Below, in pieces: positions 17,823 through 26,288 of a DNA stretch of 64,000 nucleotides. Under the pieces are notes generated by a model. The model was not told the DNA's origin. It searched no databases and saw nothing but the letters and a program-made list of their open reading frames with translations. The stretch spans positions 124,001 to 188,000 of the forward strand of contig NZ_JAQGNX010000170.1 of assembly GCF_028293835.1 (NCBI RefSeq). The letters run 5' to 3'. The stretch is from Pseudomonas sp. Lineage in GTDB: Bacteria > Pseudomonadota > Gammaproteobacteria > Pseudomonadales > Pseudomonadaceae. Position numbers and translations under genes: made by a program. The first letter of the stretch is position 1; each line of letters begins with the position of its first letter.

Positions 17823-20044
17823 CCGACATGGAGTTAGACAATCCGCCTGCTGCGCTGGAAGCATGCGCCGATGAACCGATCCGAATCCCGGGTTCGATTC
17901 AGCCCCATGGCTTGCTCATGACGCTGGCTGAACCTGACCTCACCATCATGCAGGTCAGCGCCAACAGCCTTGAAGTGTTGGGTCTGCCTCCTGACCTGTT
18001 GCTGGGTCAATCGCTGATCACGGTGCTTGGCGATACGCAACTGCGCAGCCTGCGGCATGGGCTGGAAGACCTCGATGGAGATGATAACGAGCCGCTTGTA
18101 CTCACGCTGAATGGCCGGATATTCGACGGTCTTCTGCATCGCCATCAGCAAGTGTTGATTCTAGAGCTGGAACGGGTACGTCCGGCAGTGGTTGATCAGC
18201 AGAAGCTTATCGCCCGTGCGTTACGGCGAATGCAAGCGGCGAAAACCCTTGAAGCCCTGTATCAGGTCAGTGTCAGTGAGATTCAGGCGCTGACGGGTTA
18301 TGACCGGGTCATGATTTACCGCTTCGAGGATGAAGGGCACGGGCAAGTCATTGGTGAGGCCCTGGCGCCGGATATGGCACCTTATCTCGGGCACTTTTTT
18401 CCGGCATCGGATATTCCGCCCCAGGCCCGCGAACTGTATCGCTCGAACTGGATTCGGGTAATCCCAGACGCGCGGTATAAGCCCGTCTTGATCCTGCCCA
18501 CCCTTCGTCCGGACACGTTGCAGCCACTGGACTTGAGTTTTGCGGTGCTGCGCAGTGTTTCGCCCTGGCATTGCGAGTATCTGCAAAATATGGGTGTGCG
18601 TTCGTCCATGAGTATTTCGTTGCTCAAGGACGATATGTTGTGGGGCTTGATTACGTGCGGCAATCGGTTGCCCCTGGAAGTCCCCCATGAGCTGCGCATA
18701 GCGTGTAAATCCATTGGTCAGTTGCTGTCCATGCAGATCAGCATGCTAGAGGACCTGGACACTCGGCGGCAGCAGTCGCAAAAAGCCGTTTTGGTCGATC
18801 AGTTAGTCGCGGCCATGGCCGGTGCCGCCCATGATGTGCTGGAGGGCTTGATCAATAATCCCGAAGAGTTGATGGCATTGACTGGCGCCACGGGCGCGGC
18901 GGTATTGATTGGCCACCAACTCCATCTGTTCGGAGAGTGCCCCAGCATCAAGGAGATCCGTGTGTTGTACCGCTGGGTGCGTCAGCAAGGGAAAGGCATC
19001 TTCTATTCGACGAGCCTGGGACTGGAATTTCCCCCAGCGCTGGCTTACCAGGGGGTCGCCAGTGGAATGCTCGGGTTTACCTTGCCCAAACCGGTGGATA
19101 ACGCAGTCATGTGGTTCCGGGAGGAAGTGAAGGCAACCATTGAATGGAGCGGTAATCCCGATAAAAATGCCGACCAACCGACCTCAGGGCCCCGACGTCT
19201 GCACCCACGTTTATCGTTCGAAATCTGGAAGCAACAGGTTGAAGGCACCTGCCGACGCTGGAGTTCCGGCGATCTTTATGCCGTGGAGAACCTGCGCAGG
19301 TCTGCGCTGGAAAATGACCTGTCGCGCCAGGTTCAGCGTGAGCATCAGGCGGTGCGCGAACGCGACGACTTGGTGGCAGTGGTGTCTCATGACCTGCGCA
19401 CACCGATGACCATCATTACCTTGCAGTGTGGCGTGATGCAAAACATGGTGGTCGTTGACGACAGCAAGGCCAGCCGTCGCATGGGCTCGGCCATTGACAC
19501 CATGCGCCAGGCCACTTCGCGGATGAATACCCTGCTGGACGATTTGCTCGATACTTCAAAGCTCGAAGCCGGGCGTTACTCGGTCACGTTGCATATCACC
19601 GACGCCAACGTGATGCTTGAGCAGATATGCACGATTCTATCGCCGTTGGCTGCGGCCAAACACATCGAGTTTGCCTACAGGGCGCAAGACAACCTGACGA
19701 TCCTGGCTGACCCTGATCGACTGTTTCAGGTGTTTTCGAACTTATTGGGTAATGCGCTTAAATTCACCCCTATGACCGGCAAGATCGACATATCAGCCGA
19801 ACGGGTCAATGACGACGTGGTGTTCACGGTTCGGGATACCGGAGCTGGCATCAGTCCGGAACAGTTGCCCTACGTCTTTGACCGGTATTGGGCCAGTCGT
19901 GAAGGCAACCCGACGGGCAGCGGCCTTGGCCTGTACATTTCCCATGGGATTGTCGAGGCGCATGGCGGTCGGATGTGGGTGCAAAGCGAACTGGGGCATG
20001 GCAGTACCTTCAGTTTCAGTATTCCGGTGCCCCGAGTGGTCTAA
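17819..20044 (+). CDS. bphP: Bacteriophytochrome histidine kinase
   Basis: The 741-residue red/far-red photoreceptor kinase has PAS-GAF-PHY-HisKA-HATPase order. The chromophore-binding cysteine is Cys16, in EACADEPIRIPG; the GAF pocket motif PASDIPPQARELY (with the DIP core) is intact, and the PHY tongue carries HPRLSFEIW (PRxSF). The kinase histidine is His524 in VVSHDLRTP, followed by an intact ATP-binding domain (NLLGNALKF, DTGAGIS, GSGLGLYI). No response regulator lies next to it, so its partner is encoded elsewhere. The start at 17819 overlaps bphO; an upstream in-frame start inside bphO is rejected. A terminator follows. Confidence 0.95.
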   Translation: MTDMELDNPPAALEACADEPIRIPGSIQPHGLLMTLAEPDLTIMQVSANSLEVLGLPPDLLLGQSLITVLGDTQLRSLRHGLEDLDGDDNEPLVLTLNGRIFDGLLHRHQQVLILELERVRPAVVDQQKLIARALRRMQAAKTLEALYQVSVSEIQALTGYDRVMIYRFEDEGHGQVIGEALAPDMAPYLGHFFPASDIPPQARELYRSNWIRVIPDARYKPVLILPTLRPDTLQPLDLSFAVLRSVSPWHCEYLQNMGVRSSMSISLLKDDMLWGLITCGNRLPLEVPHELRIACKSIGQLLSMQISMLEDLDTRRQQSQKAVLVDQLVAAMAGAAHDVLEGLINNPEELMALTGATGAAVLIGHQLHLFGECPSIKEIRVLYRWVRQQGKGIFYSTSLGLEFPPALAYQGVASGMLGFTLPKPVDNAVMWFREEVKATIEWSGNPDKNADQPTSGPRRLHPRLSFEIWKQQVEGTCRRWSSGDLYAVENLRRSALENDLSRQVQREHQAVRERDDLVAVVSHDLRTPMTIITLQCGVMQNMVVVDDSKASRRMGSAIDTMRQATSRMNTLLDDLLDTSKLEAGRYSVTLHITDANVMLEQICTILSPLAAAKHIEFAYRAQDNLTILADPDRLFQVFSNLLGNALKFTPMTGKIDISAERVNDDVVFTVRDTGAGISPEQLPYVFDRYWASREGNPTGSGLGLYISHGIVEAHGGRMWVQSELGHGSTFSFSIPVPRVV

Positions 20045-20084
20045 TTGATCAAGCCACAGCCCCGTCAGCGCTGGCGCAAAATGG

Positions 20085-20110
20085 AAAAACCCGCACTTGG
20101 CGGGTTTTTC
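20085..20110 (+). terminator. Rho-independent terminator of bphOP
   Basis: AAAAACCCGC and GCGGGTTTTT form a 10 bp stem with a 5-base loop, 40 bp after the bphP stop. The flanking A and T runs allow it to act in both directions and so also stop transcripts from the tRNA side. Confidence 0.9.
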
Positions 20111-20151
20111 GCTGTTTCGACCTGAACAGCGCGAGTCGAGACCTGCCATGG

Positions 20152-20228
20152 TGGTCGGGGAGACAGGATTCGAACCTGCGGCCTTCTCGTCCCGAACGAG
20201 ACGCGCTACCTGGCTGCGCTACACCCCG
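20152..20228 (-). tRNA. tRNA-Pro (anticodon CGG)
   Basis: On the minus strand a 77-base tRNA folds with a CGGGG acceptor arm, D-arm AGCGCAGCCAGGTAGCGC, an anticodon stem CTCGT/ACGAG around the loop TTCGGGA (anticodon CGG, proline), a T-arm with GGTTCGAATCC, and an encoded 3' CCA. One U-U pair sits in the acceptor stem. No integrase or duplicated 3' end was seen near it. Confidence 0.95.
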
Positions 20229-20316
20229 AAATCAACTGGCGATGAATCCGATCGTTGCCGCCACCCACTCGCGGCAGGTCGCGATCGCTACTGCAAAAGC
20301 ATGAAGCCGCTAACTC

Positions 20317-20541
20317 TTACAATTCTTTAACGGTGCGAACTTGATCTTTGTTGACGCGGGTTTCTTTGCCATCGAGCTGTTTGAATTCGTAGAATCCAGT
20401 GTCTTCATCGAACTTCGGCGTATCAACAGCCTGGATTTCGCGACCATCATTCAGCGTTATTACAGTCGGCGAAGCGCAACCGGCAAGGCTGGCCATGCTC
20501 AGCGCGAGCAGGAAGGCGGCGGTTAGGGTCCGTTGAGTCAT
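20317..20541 (-). CDS. YgdI/YgdR family small lipoprotein
   Basis: The 74-residue product has a lipoprotein signal peptide with lipobox LAGC (cysteine at 22) followed by a short SH3-like domain with the family motif VITLNDGREIQ and FYEFKQLDGKETRVNKDQV. It matches the YgdI/YgdR (DUF903) family of outer-envelope lipoproteins whose function is poorly known. It stands alone between the tRNA and moaB. Confidence 0.9.
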   Translation of the reverse strand: MTQRTLTAAFLLALSMASLAGCASPTVITLNDGREIQAVDTPKFDEDTGFYEFKQLDGKETRVNKDQVRTVKEL

Positions 20542-20721
20542 TACAAATCTCCGTCAGGGAATGCTGGGTTTGAAGCTTACGTCCTTGAGACGTATACATC
20601 ACTGGCAAGTTCCCTGAATAGTACCGCGGCAGGTCAATCGCGATAACGGGCTAACCCGAAGGCCGGGAAAACGGTGCTGTGATATAACAGCGGGCTATTT
20701 CTCTCTCTTTGGATTGAGCCT

Positions 20722-21261
20722 ATGAAAGCCAAGGCTGATACACCTTTTGTTCCGCTGAATATCGCCGTGTTGACCGTCAGCGACACCCGCACACGTGAAA
20801 CCGATACCTCGGGCCAAGTGTTCGTCGATCGCCTGACCGAAGCGGGCCATAGCCTGATAGAGCGCGTGTTGCTCAAAGATGATCTGTATAAAATCCGCGC
20901 ACAAGTCGCTACCTGGATCGCCGACGATGAAGTGCAGGTGGTGTTGATTACCGGCGGCACAGGATTTACTGGCCGTGACAGTACCCCCGAAGCGGTGAGC
21001 TGTTTGCTTGACAAAAAAGTCGACGGTTTCGGTGAAATGTTCCGGCAGATCTCCATGGCAGATATTGGTTCTTCTACCGTGCAATCCCGCGCCCTGGCTG
21101 GGTTGGCCAACGGCACATTGGTGTGTTGTCTGCCGGGCTCGACCAACGCCTGCCGTACCGGTTGGGACGGCATTCTCGCCGAACAGCTTGATTCAAGGTT
21201 TCGTCCGTGCAACTTCGTTTCTCATCTCAAGCAGGCAGAGCCCTGCGCAACGCGCGGGTAA
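20722..21261 (+). CDS. moaB: Molybdopterin adenylyltransferase-type protein MoaB
   Basis: The 179-residue protein belongs to the MoaB/MogA fold that adenylylates molybdopterin during molybdenum cofactor synthesis. Motifs: LTVSDTRT near residue 18, the nucleotide loop ITGGTGFTGRDSTPEA near 75 and CLPGSTNACRTGWDG near 140. Six bp separate it from moeA on the same strand, so adenylylation and metal insertion are made from one operon. Confidence 0.93.
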   Translation: MKAKADTPFVPLNIAVLTVSDTRTRETDTSGQVFVDRLTEAGHSLIERVLLKDDLYKIRAQVATWIADDEVQVVLITGGTGFTGRDSTPEAVSCLLDKKVDGFGEMFRQISMADIGSSTVQSRALAGLANGTLVCCLPGSTNACRTGWDGILAEQLDSRFRPCNFVSHLKQAEPCATRG

Positions 21262-21267
21262 ACGAAC

Positions 21268-22482
21268 ATGAGCGACACTAAATCGCGACCAATGATGCCG
21301 GTTGAAGCCGCCATGGCGCGCTTGTTGGAGATGGCTGCAGCGACGCCGATCCTTGAGCGCGAGCGGGTTTTACTGGCACAGGCAGAAGGGCGTGTGCTGG
21401 CTGACGGGTTGGTCTCTACCCTGGATTTACCGCCATGGCCCAACAGCGCCATGGACGGTTATGCGGTGCGCCTGGCGGATTGGACGGGCGAACCGCTCGT
21501 GGTCAGTCAGCGAATATTTGCCGGTCAAGCCCCGGAAGCACTTACCCCCGGCACCTGTGCGCGCATTTTTACGGGAGCTCCGGTACCGGCCGGGGCCGAT
21601 TGTGTGGAGATGCAGGAAAATGCCGAGGTTGGGGCCGATCAGCGGGTGCGTTTCACTGAGAAAATGAGTTCCGGGCAAAACATCCGTCCGCAAGGCCAGG
21701 AAACCACCGTCGGCGAGCAGGTGTTGGCCGCGGGTACGCGCTTGGGGCCGATCGAATTGGGGCTTGCCGCTTCGTTGGGTCTGGCTGAGCTGAGCGTGAT
21801 TCGGCGTGTGCGGGTGGCGGTACTGTCTACCGGCGATGAGCTGATTGAGCCAGGCCTGCCATTGGGCCCAGGGCAGATCTACAACAGTAATCGGATCCTG
21901 CTGTGCAGTTGGTTACAGCGTCTGGGTTGCGAGGTGGTGGACGCAGGTATCTTGCCAGACGACCTGGAAAAAACCCGTAGCACACTGGGCAGCCTCGGCC
22001 ATGTTGACTTGATTTTGTCGACGGGTGGCGTGTCGGTGGGCGAAGCGGACTATCTCGGGCATGCATTGCGCGAAGACGGTGAATTGTCGCTATGGAAACT
22101 GGCGATCAAACCCGGAAAACCCCTGACCTTTGGCCATTTTCGCGGCGTACCGGTGATCGGCCTGCCAGGTAATCCGGCCTCTACCCTGGTGACGTTTGCA
22201 CTGCTGGCTCGGCCTTATCTACTGCGCCGCCAGGGAGTAATGGACGTTGCGCCCATGCAGTTTCCGGTTCCCGCCGGATTCACCTGGAACAAGCCGGGCG
22301 ATCGCCGAGAGTATTTGCGCGGACGACTCGAACAGGGGCGGGTGGTGTATTACAGCAACCAAAGTTCAGGCGTGTTGCGTAGCGCGGCCTGGGCTGAAGG
22401 CCTCATTGAAGTGCGTGAAGGCACCACCGTGGCTGAAGGCGATTGGTTGAACTTCATTCCACTGAGTGAAGTGTTGGGTTAA
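21268..22482 (+). CDS. moeA: Molybdopterin molybdenumtransferase
   Basis: The 404-residue enzyme inserts molybdate into adenylylated molybdopterin. Signature blocks are present: PPWPNSAMDGYAVR near residue 55, ARIFTGAPVPAGAD near 100, VAVLSTGDELIEPG near 185, LSTGGVSVGEADY near 255 and GLPGNPAS near 300. Length is normal. It follows moaB; the stop codon runs into a six-copy hexanucleotide repeat. Confidence 0.95.
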   Translation: MSDTKSRPMMPVEAAMARLLEMAAATPILERERVLLAQAEGRVLADGLVSTLDLPPWPNSAMDGYAVRLADWTGEPLVVSQRIFAGQAPEALTPGTCARIFTGAPVPAGADCVEMQENAEVGADQRVRFTEKMSSGQNIRPQGQETTVGEQVLAAGTRLGPIELGLAASLGLAELSVIRRVRVAVLSTGDELIEPGLPLGPGQIYNSNRILLCSWLQRLGCEVVDAGILPDDLEKTRSTLGSLGHVDLILSTGGVSVGEADYLGHALREDGELSLWKLAIKPGKPLTFGHFRGVPVIGLPGNPASTLVTFALLARPYLLRRQGVMDVAPMQFPVPAGFTWNKPGDRREYLRGRLEQGRVVYYSNQSSGVLRSAAWAEGLIEVREGTTVAEGDWLNFIPLSEVLG

Positions 22483-22516
22483 AGCCAAAGCCAAAGCCAA
22501 AGCCAAAGCCAAAGCC
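22481..22516 (+). repeat. Six tandem copies of AAAGCC
   Basis: The hexamer AAAGCC is repeated six times without error, beginning in the TAA stop codon of moeA and ending 14 bp before the stop of the antiporter gene. This is a simple-sequence repeat likely to vary in copy number between strains. In frame it would read Lys-Ala if the moeA stop were lost. Confidence 0.95.
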
Positions 22517-22530
22517 TATCAATCAACCCG

Positions 22531-24339
22531 TTAATCCGCTGCCTTTTCCTCTTCCAATCGATCCGCCTCGAATAGCTTCGCTAGCTCAGTTCGTGCCTCT
22601 ACGGCGGACTGCATGACTTTCGCCGCATCGTCGTACACCAGATGCTGCGCGTTAAGCAGTTGCTCATCATGGCGTTTGAAGCGGCTGATTCGCGCATCGG
22701 CCTGGGCTTGGCTCAAACCAAGCCCGACCAAGGTGCGGCGGCTCATTTCCAGGCTGGAGTAGAACGTCTCGCGCACCGCCTGCGCGTCCACTTCCATCAG
22801 ACGATGCACATGCTGGCGGTTACGGGCGCGGGCGAGGATTTTCATTTGTGGGTACAGCTTGCGTACCAGTTCAGCGGTCTTGATGTTGGTATCGGGGTCG
22901 TCGGTGGCAATGATGAAGAATTCAGCCTGATCGACCTTGGCTGCGCGCAATATCTCCGGGCGCAATGGATCACCATAAAACACCGGCATATGGCCAAAGC
23001 TGCGCGAGAACTCAATGGACTCCACTGAAGTGTCCAGCGCCACAAACGATATCTTTTGCGCCCGCAGAATCCGCGCAATGATCTGTCCCATACGACCCAT
23101 CCCTGCAATCACCACCCGTGGTGCATCGCTTTCAATATCCCGATATTCATCAGGCACGACTTGAGGGACGACCTTGCGCTTGAGTACGCGTGAAATCAGC
23201 AGCAACAACAACGGCGTCAGGGCCATGGATAAAGTGATGGTCAATATCAGCAGGTCGTACAGCTGCGGCTCGAACAGCCCTTGATCGCGGCCGATCTTGA
23301 ACACCACAAAGGCAAACTCCCCACCTGCCGCCAGCACCACGCCCAGGCGCAAGGCGCTCTGTTTGCCGAGGCCACCCGCCAGCCGGCCAATGCAGTACAA
23401 CAGCGGCAGTTTCAGCAGAATCAACAGCACCATCAGGCCCAGCACCAAGCCGGGCATACTGAACAAGAGTGCGATGTTGGCACCCATGCCCACGCTAATG
23501 AAAAACAACCCGAGCAACAAACCCTTGAACGGTTCGATTTGCGATTCAAGTTCGTGGCGGTACTCGGAATCGGCCAGCAACATTCCGGCGAGAAAGGCGC
23601 CAAGCGCCATCGATACACCCACCAGACTCATGAGCCATGCGGTGCCAATCACCACCAGCAATGCGGTTGCGGTCGAGACTTCCTGTAAGCCGGTTTTGGC
23701 CACGATGCGAAATACCGGTTTTAGCAGGTAGCGACCCCCAACGACCAAAAACGCGATACTGCCGACCACCTGGGCGGCATGGGTCAGCTTATCGGCCTGG
23801 CTGACGTGGTCATTGACTCCGGCCAGGAAGGGCACAATGGCGATCAGCGGAATAGCAGCGATGTCCTGAAACAACAAGATTGCGAAGGCCGCTCGCCCAT
23901 GTGGGCTATTAAGCTCCTTGCGCTCGGCCAGGCTTTGCAAACCAAACGCTGTGGACGACAAGGCCAAACCAAGCCCAAGCACCACAGCGCTGTTTAGCGG
24001 CTGGTCAAAAAAGAACAACGCCACGCCGCCGATCACCAATCCGGTCACCAGCACTTGGGCCAGGCCGACACCAAACACTGCCTTGCGCATCACCCACAAT
24101 CGTCGCGGTGACAGTTCAAGGCCAATGATGAACAGCAACAGCACCACGCCCAACTCGGAAATATCGCTGACGCTTTGCGGGTTACCGATCAAGCCCAGAA
24201 CCGAGGGGCCGATGATGACTCCGGCAAACAAATACCCCAGCACCGCACCCAATTGCAGACGTTTAGCTAGCGGCACAGTCAGAACTGCGGCGAGTAAAAA
24301 TACAACCGCGGCCTGCAACAAGTTGGCTTCGTGGGGCAT
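22531..24339 (-). CDS. Kef-type K+/H+ antiporter (CPA2 family) with TrkA-N domain
   Basis: The 602-residue inner-membrane protein has 12-13 hydrophobic helices (residues 1-385) with the CPA2 blocks LGYLFAGVIIGPSVLG and LLFIIGLELSPRRLW, and the LLFQDIAAIPL segment with the ion-site aspartate. A cytoplasmic Rossmann domain follows (VVIAGMGRMGQIIARIL near 412), the TrkA-N/RCK nucleotide-binding gate, and then a charged C-terminal tail. This is the KefB/KefC layout. A KefF/KefG-type ancillary oxidoreductase is not seen beside it, so glutathione gating is uncertain. Confidence 0.92.
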   Translation of the reverse strand: MPHEANLLQAAVVFLLAAVLTVPLAKRLQLGAVLGYLFAGVIIGPSVLGLIGNPQSVSDISELGVVLLLFIIGLELSPRRLWVMRKAVFGVGLAQVLVTGLVIGGVALFFFDQPLNSAVVLGLGLALSSTAFGLQSLAERKELNSPHGRAAFAILLFQDIAAIPLIAIVPFLAGVNDHVSQADKLTHAAQVVGSIAFLVVGGRYLLKPVFRIVAKTGLQEVSTATALLVVIGTAWLMSLVGVSMALGAFLAGMLLADSEYRHELESQIEPFKGLLLGLFFISVGMGANIALLFSMPGLVLGLMVLLILLKLPLLYCIGRLAGGLGKQSALRLGVVLAAGGEFAFVVFKIGRDQGLFEPQLYDLLILTITLSMALTPLLLLLISRVLKRKVVPQVVPDEYRDIESDAPRVVIAGMGRMGQIIARILRAQKISFVALDTSVESIEFSRSFGHMPVFYGDPLRPEILRAAKVDQAEFFIIATDDPDTNIKTAELVRKLYPQMKILARARNRQHVHRLMEVDAQAVRETFYSSLEMSRRTLVGLGLSQAQADARISRFKRHDEQLLNAQHLVYDDAAKVMQSAVEARTELAKLFEADRLEEEKAAD

Positions 24340-24579
24340 TGTTTATTCCTTGAAAGATTCTCCGTTACTGGAAACGGCTGGCATTAGACCATGCAACGGT
24401 GACTCATTGAATGTCGTCTGGCACTGATTAGATGAAACGCTACGGTCTCCACCGAGGCAGATTTGATCGAGGGAGCAGCAGTCACGGCGTTGCCAGACTG
24501 ACAGGTCAGATCAACGGCGTTACCATGAGCGCGCATTTGCTTAGAGCAGATGATTTCTACGCACATTCAGGAAGCCGCA

Positions 24580-24768
24580 ATGACTAACAAACAACGTTTG
24601 AGCTATTCGATTGTGATCGCCCTTGTGGTGCTGGCTATTATGCTGGGTCTGTCGCACCTGCAAAATACCGGTGTGATCACTGAACAAACCTTTCAATACA
24701 TCGCGATTGCGGTTGCCGTCGTGGTAGTGGTGATCAATGGCTTCATGCGTCGCAAGGTAAAACACTGA
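24580..24768 (+). CDS. Small two-helix membrane protein
   Basis: The 62-residue product begins MTNKQRLSYSIVIALVVLAI and has two membrane helices (about 9-27 and 38-56) with a basic end RRKVKH. No family is recognised. AGGA lies 8 bases before the ATG at 24580. A GNAT gene starts 29 bp downstream and may share the transcript. Confidence 0.75.
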   Translation: MTNKQRLSYSIVIALVVLAIMLGLSHLQNTGVITEQTFQYIAIAVAVVVVVINGFMRRKVKH

Positions 24769-24797
24769 GTGCTAACTGCCGCCGAGAGGGATTGCTG

Positions 24798-25241
24798 ATG
24801 AGTGTTCGAATAGACGTTTCGCAAGCGCCTGGTGAAGCTGAGTATTTGGCAATTCTCAAGCCATTGCGGGCTTATAACGTTGCCCAGGCGGGTGACGCCA
24901 AACCCGAGCGATTCGCGCTATTGATCCGTGACGAGTTAAGTAACGAGGTCATCGGCGGCCTCTATGGGCGGAGCTTGTACAGCTGGCTGTTTATCGAGTT
25001 ATTGGCCGTGCCTGACCAGTGCCGAGGGCAGGGCATGGGTTCGCGATTGATGCATATGGCCGAAGACCACGCGCGCAAAAACGAATGTATCGGAATCTGG
25101 CTGGACACGTTCAGCTTCCAGGCGCCCGAGTTCTATCGCAAGCATGGGTTCGTCGAGTTTGCCAAAGTCGAGGATTTTCCGCCGGGACATCAGCGTTTCT
25201 TCTTTCAAAAACGTCTGAATTTGTCGACGGTAATCAGCTGA
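24798..25241 (+). CDS. GNAT family N-acetyltransferase
   Basis: The 147-residue cytoplasmic enzyme shows the acetyl-CoA pyrophosphate loop of GNAT proteins in DQCRGQGMGSRLM (R/QxxGxG/A), the preceding strand LFIELLAVP, and the late FYRKHGFVEF block. The acceptor substrate is unknown. GAGAGGG precedes the ATG. Its last 8 bp overlap a small convergent gene. Confidence 0.88.
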   Translation: MSVRIDVSQAPGEAEYLAILKPLRAYNVAQAGDAKPERFALLIRDELSNEVIGGLYGRSLYSWLFIELLAVPDQCRGQGMGSRLMHMAEDHARKNECIGIWLDTFSFQAPEFYRKHGFVEFAKVEDFPPGHQRFFFQKRLNLSTVIS

Positions 25242-25404
25242 TCAGCAGCCTGCTGAGAGGTTCGTTGTCGACTTGGGTGAGGTAGATGGGCATCAGATGT
25301 TGGCCGCTGCTACGGCTATGCATAGCCGTTTTGGGCATTGCCCAGGCGCTGGCGCTGATGGCCAGGATCATCGAAGTAAAGATTACCGCCAAGAAGCTTT
25401 TCAT
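25234..25404 (-). CDS. Small exported protein of 56 residues
   Basis: A short open frame starts at the ATG at 25404, 7 bases after AAGGGAAG, a good ribosome site. The product begins MKSFLAVIFTSMILAISASA, a clear Sec signal peptide with likely cleavage after ASAWA near residue 22, leaving a mature peptide of about 34 residues (MPKTAMHSRSSGQHLM... ending LLIS). No family is recognised and the mature part has no cysteine. Its stop overlaps the GNAT gene by 8 bp, tail to tail. The codon pattern and signal peptide argue that it is real. Confidence 0.7.
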   Translation of the reverse strand: MKSFLAVIFTSMILAISASAWAMPKTAMHSRSSGQHLMPIYLTQVDNEPLSRLLIS

Positions 25405-25544
25405 CAGTTGACTTCCCTTACATTCATTGAAGAAGGTTCGGGAAGGTCAGTGCGGCAGTGGCTGCAGCAAGCAAAAAAACCAGCGGCGCTGAGGACCCGA
25501 TTGCCAACGGCAGCAGCGTTGCTACTGGCACGGACTCAGCTTAA

Positions 25545-25584
25545 AACCGGGCGGTTAGCAATGCTATCTGAATGCTGCCCGGTT
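25545..25584. repeat. 8-bp inverted repeat with 24-base spacer
   Basis: AACCGGGC at the left and GCCCGGTT at the right are perfect complements in the 226 bp gap between the small exported protein and DUF1993. It could be a weak terminator for the DUF1993 gene (minus strand) or a binding site; there is no clean T-run. Confidence 0.4.
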
Positions 25585-25630
25585 CTTGCCTGATTCTGTT
25601 ATGTGTCGCTGTTGAGTCTTACCCTGGGCG

Positions 25631-26137
25631 TTAAATTCCACCGAGGAAATCCATCTTGCCAATCGCTACGCCTTTATGGCGCAGGATGTCGTAAGCCGTG
25701 GTCAGGTGAAAGTAGAAGTTCGGGTGGGCGAAATGCAGCAGGTAATCCTGCTGGCTGAAGATCATGTCCCGACCCGGAGTTTTCAGGGTGATGGTCTTGC
25801 CCGCATTGGCTTCGTACTGTTCTGGCGTCACGCTGCGGATAAACGCTTGGGTGTTGACGATACGCTCACGCAGCTGCTCAAGGGTCGTTTCGGTATCCGG
25901 ATAGCTCGGCGCGGATACGCCAGCCAAACGTGCGGTACACAGTTTAGAGGCGTCGCTGGCGGTCTGGATCTGGCCTGTAAGGGTGAACATGTCCGGAGCG
26001 AGACGGGCCAGTAACAGTTCTTCCATCGCCACGCCATTAGCGGCGCAATGTTCAACAGCCTTATCCAGCAACTTCGACAGGTTATCGAGGCCGCGCAAAA
26101 AAACCGGGACGGATAATTGGTAATAAGACAGGCTCAT
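25631..26137 (-). CDS. DUF1993 family protein
   Basis: The 168-residue cytoplasmic protein matches the DUF1993 family: start MSLSYYQLSVPVFLRGLDNL, middle LLLARLAPDMFTLTGQIQTASD, and late FAHPNFYFHLTTAYDILRHKGV. The histidines near the C-terminus recall the DinB/YfiT-like four-helix metal-binding fold. No enzymatic role is known. GGAACCAGC precedes the ATG. It stands alone. Confidence 0.88.
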   Translation of the reverse strand: MSLSYYQLSVPVFLRGLDNLSKLLDKAVEHCAANGVAMEELLLARLAPDMFTLTGQIQTASDASKLCTARLAGVSAPSYPDTETTLEQLRERIVNTQAFIRSVTPEQYEANAGKTITLKTPGRDMIFSQQDYLLHFAHPNFYFHLTTAYDILRHKGVAIGKMDFLGGI

Positions 26138-26288
26138 GCTGGTTCCTCGAAAGATTCAACAGGGTGTTTAAGGACGTGCATCGTCCTCCGGGTCTTAGGC
26201 ATCGCGCAACTGACTGTAATGGGAGAATTCATTCGCGAAGGCGGTGTGTCAGGTACGCCCCATTCCCAAATGCCGCCATGAGGCCGGG

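Noticed and set aside
20152..20228. tRNA-Pro as an integration site for a genomic island
   Set aside because: No integrase and no repeated tRNA 3' end was found in the flanking sequence.
22481..22516. Hexamer array as a possible CRISPR
   Set aside because: The repeats are 6 bp, directly joined and without spacers.
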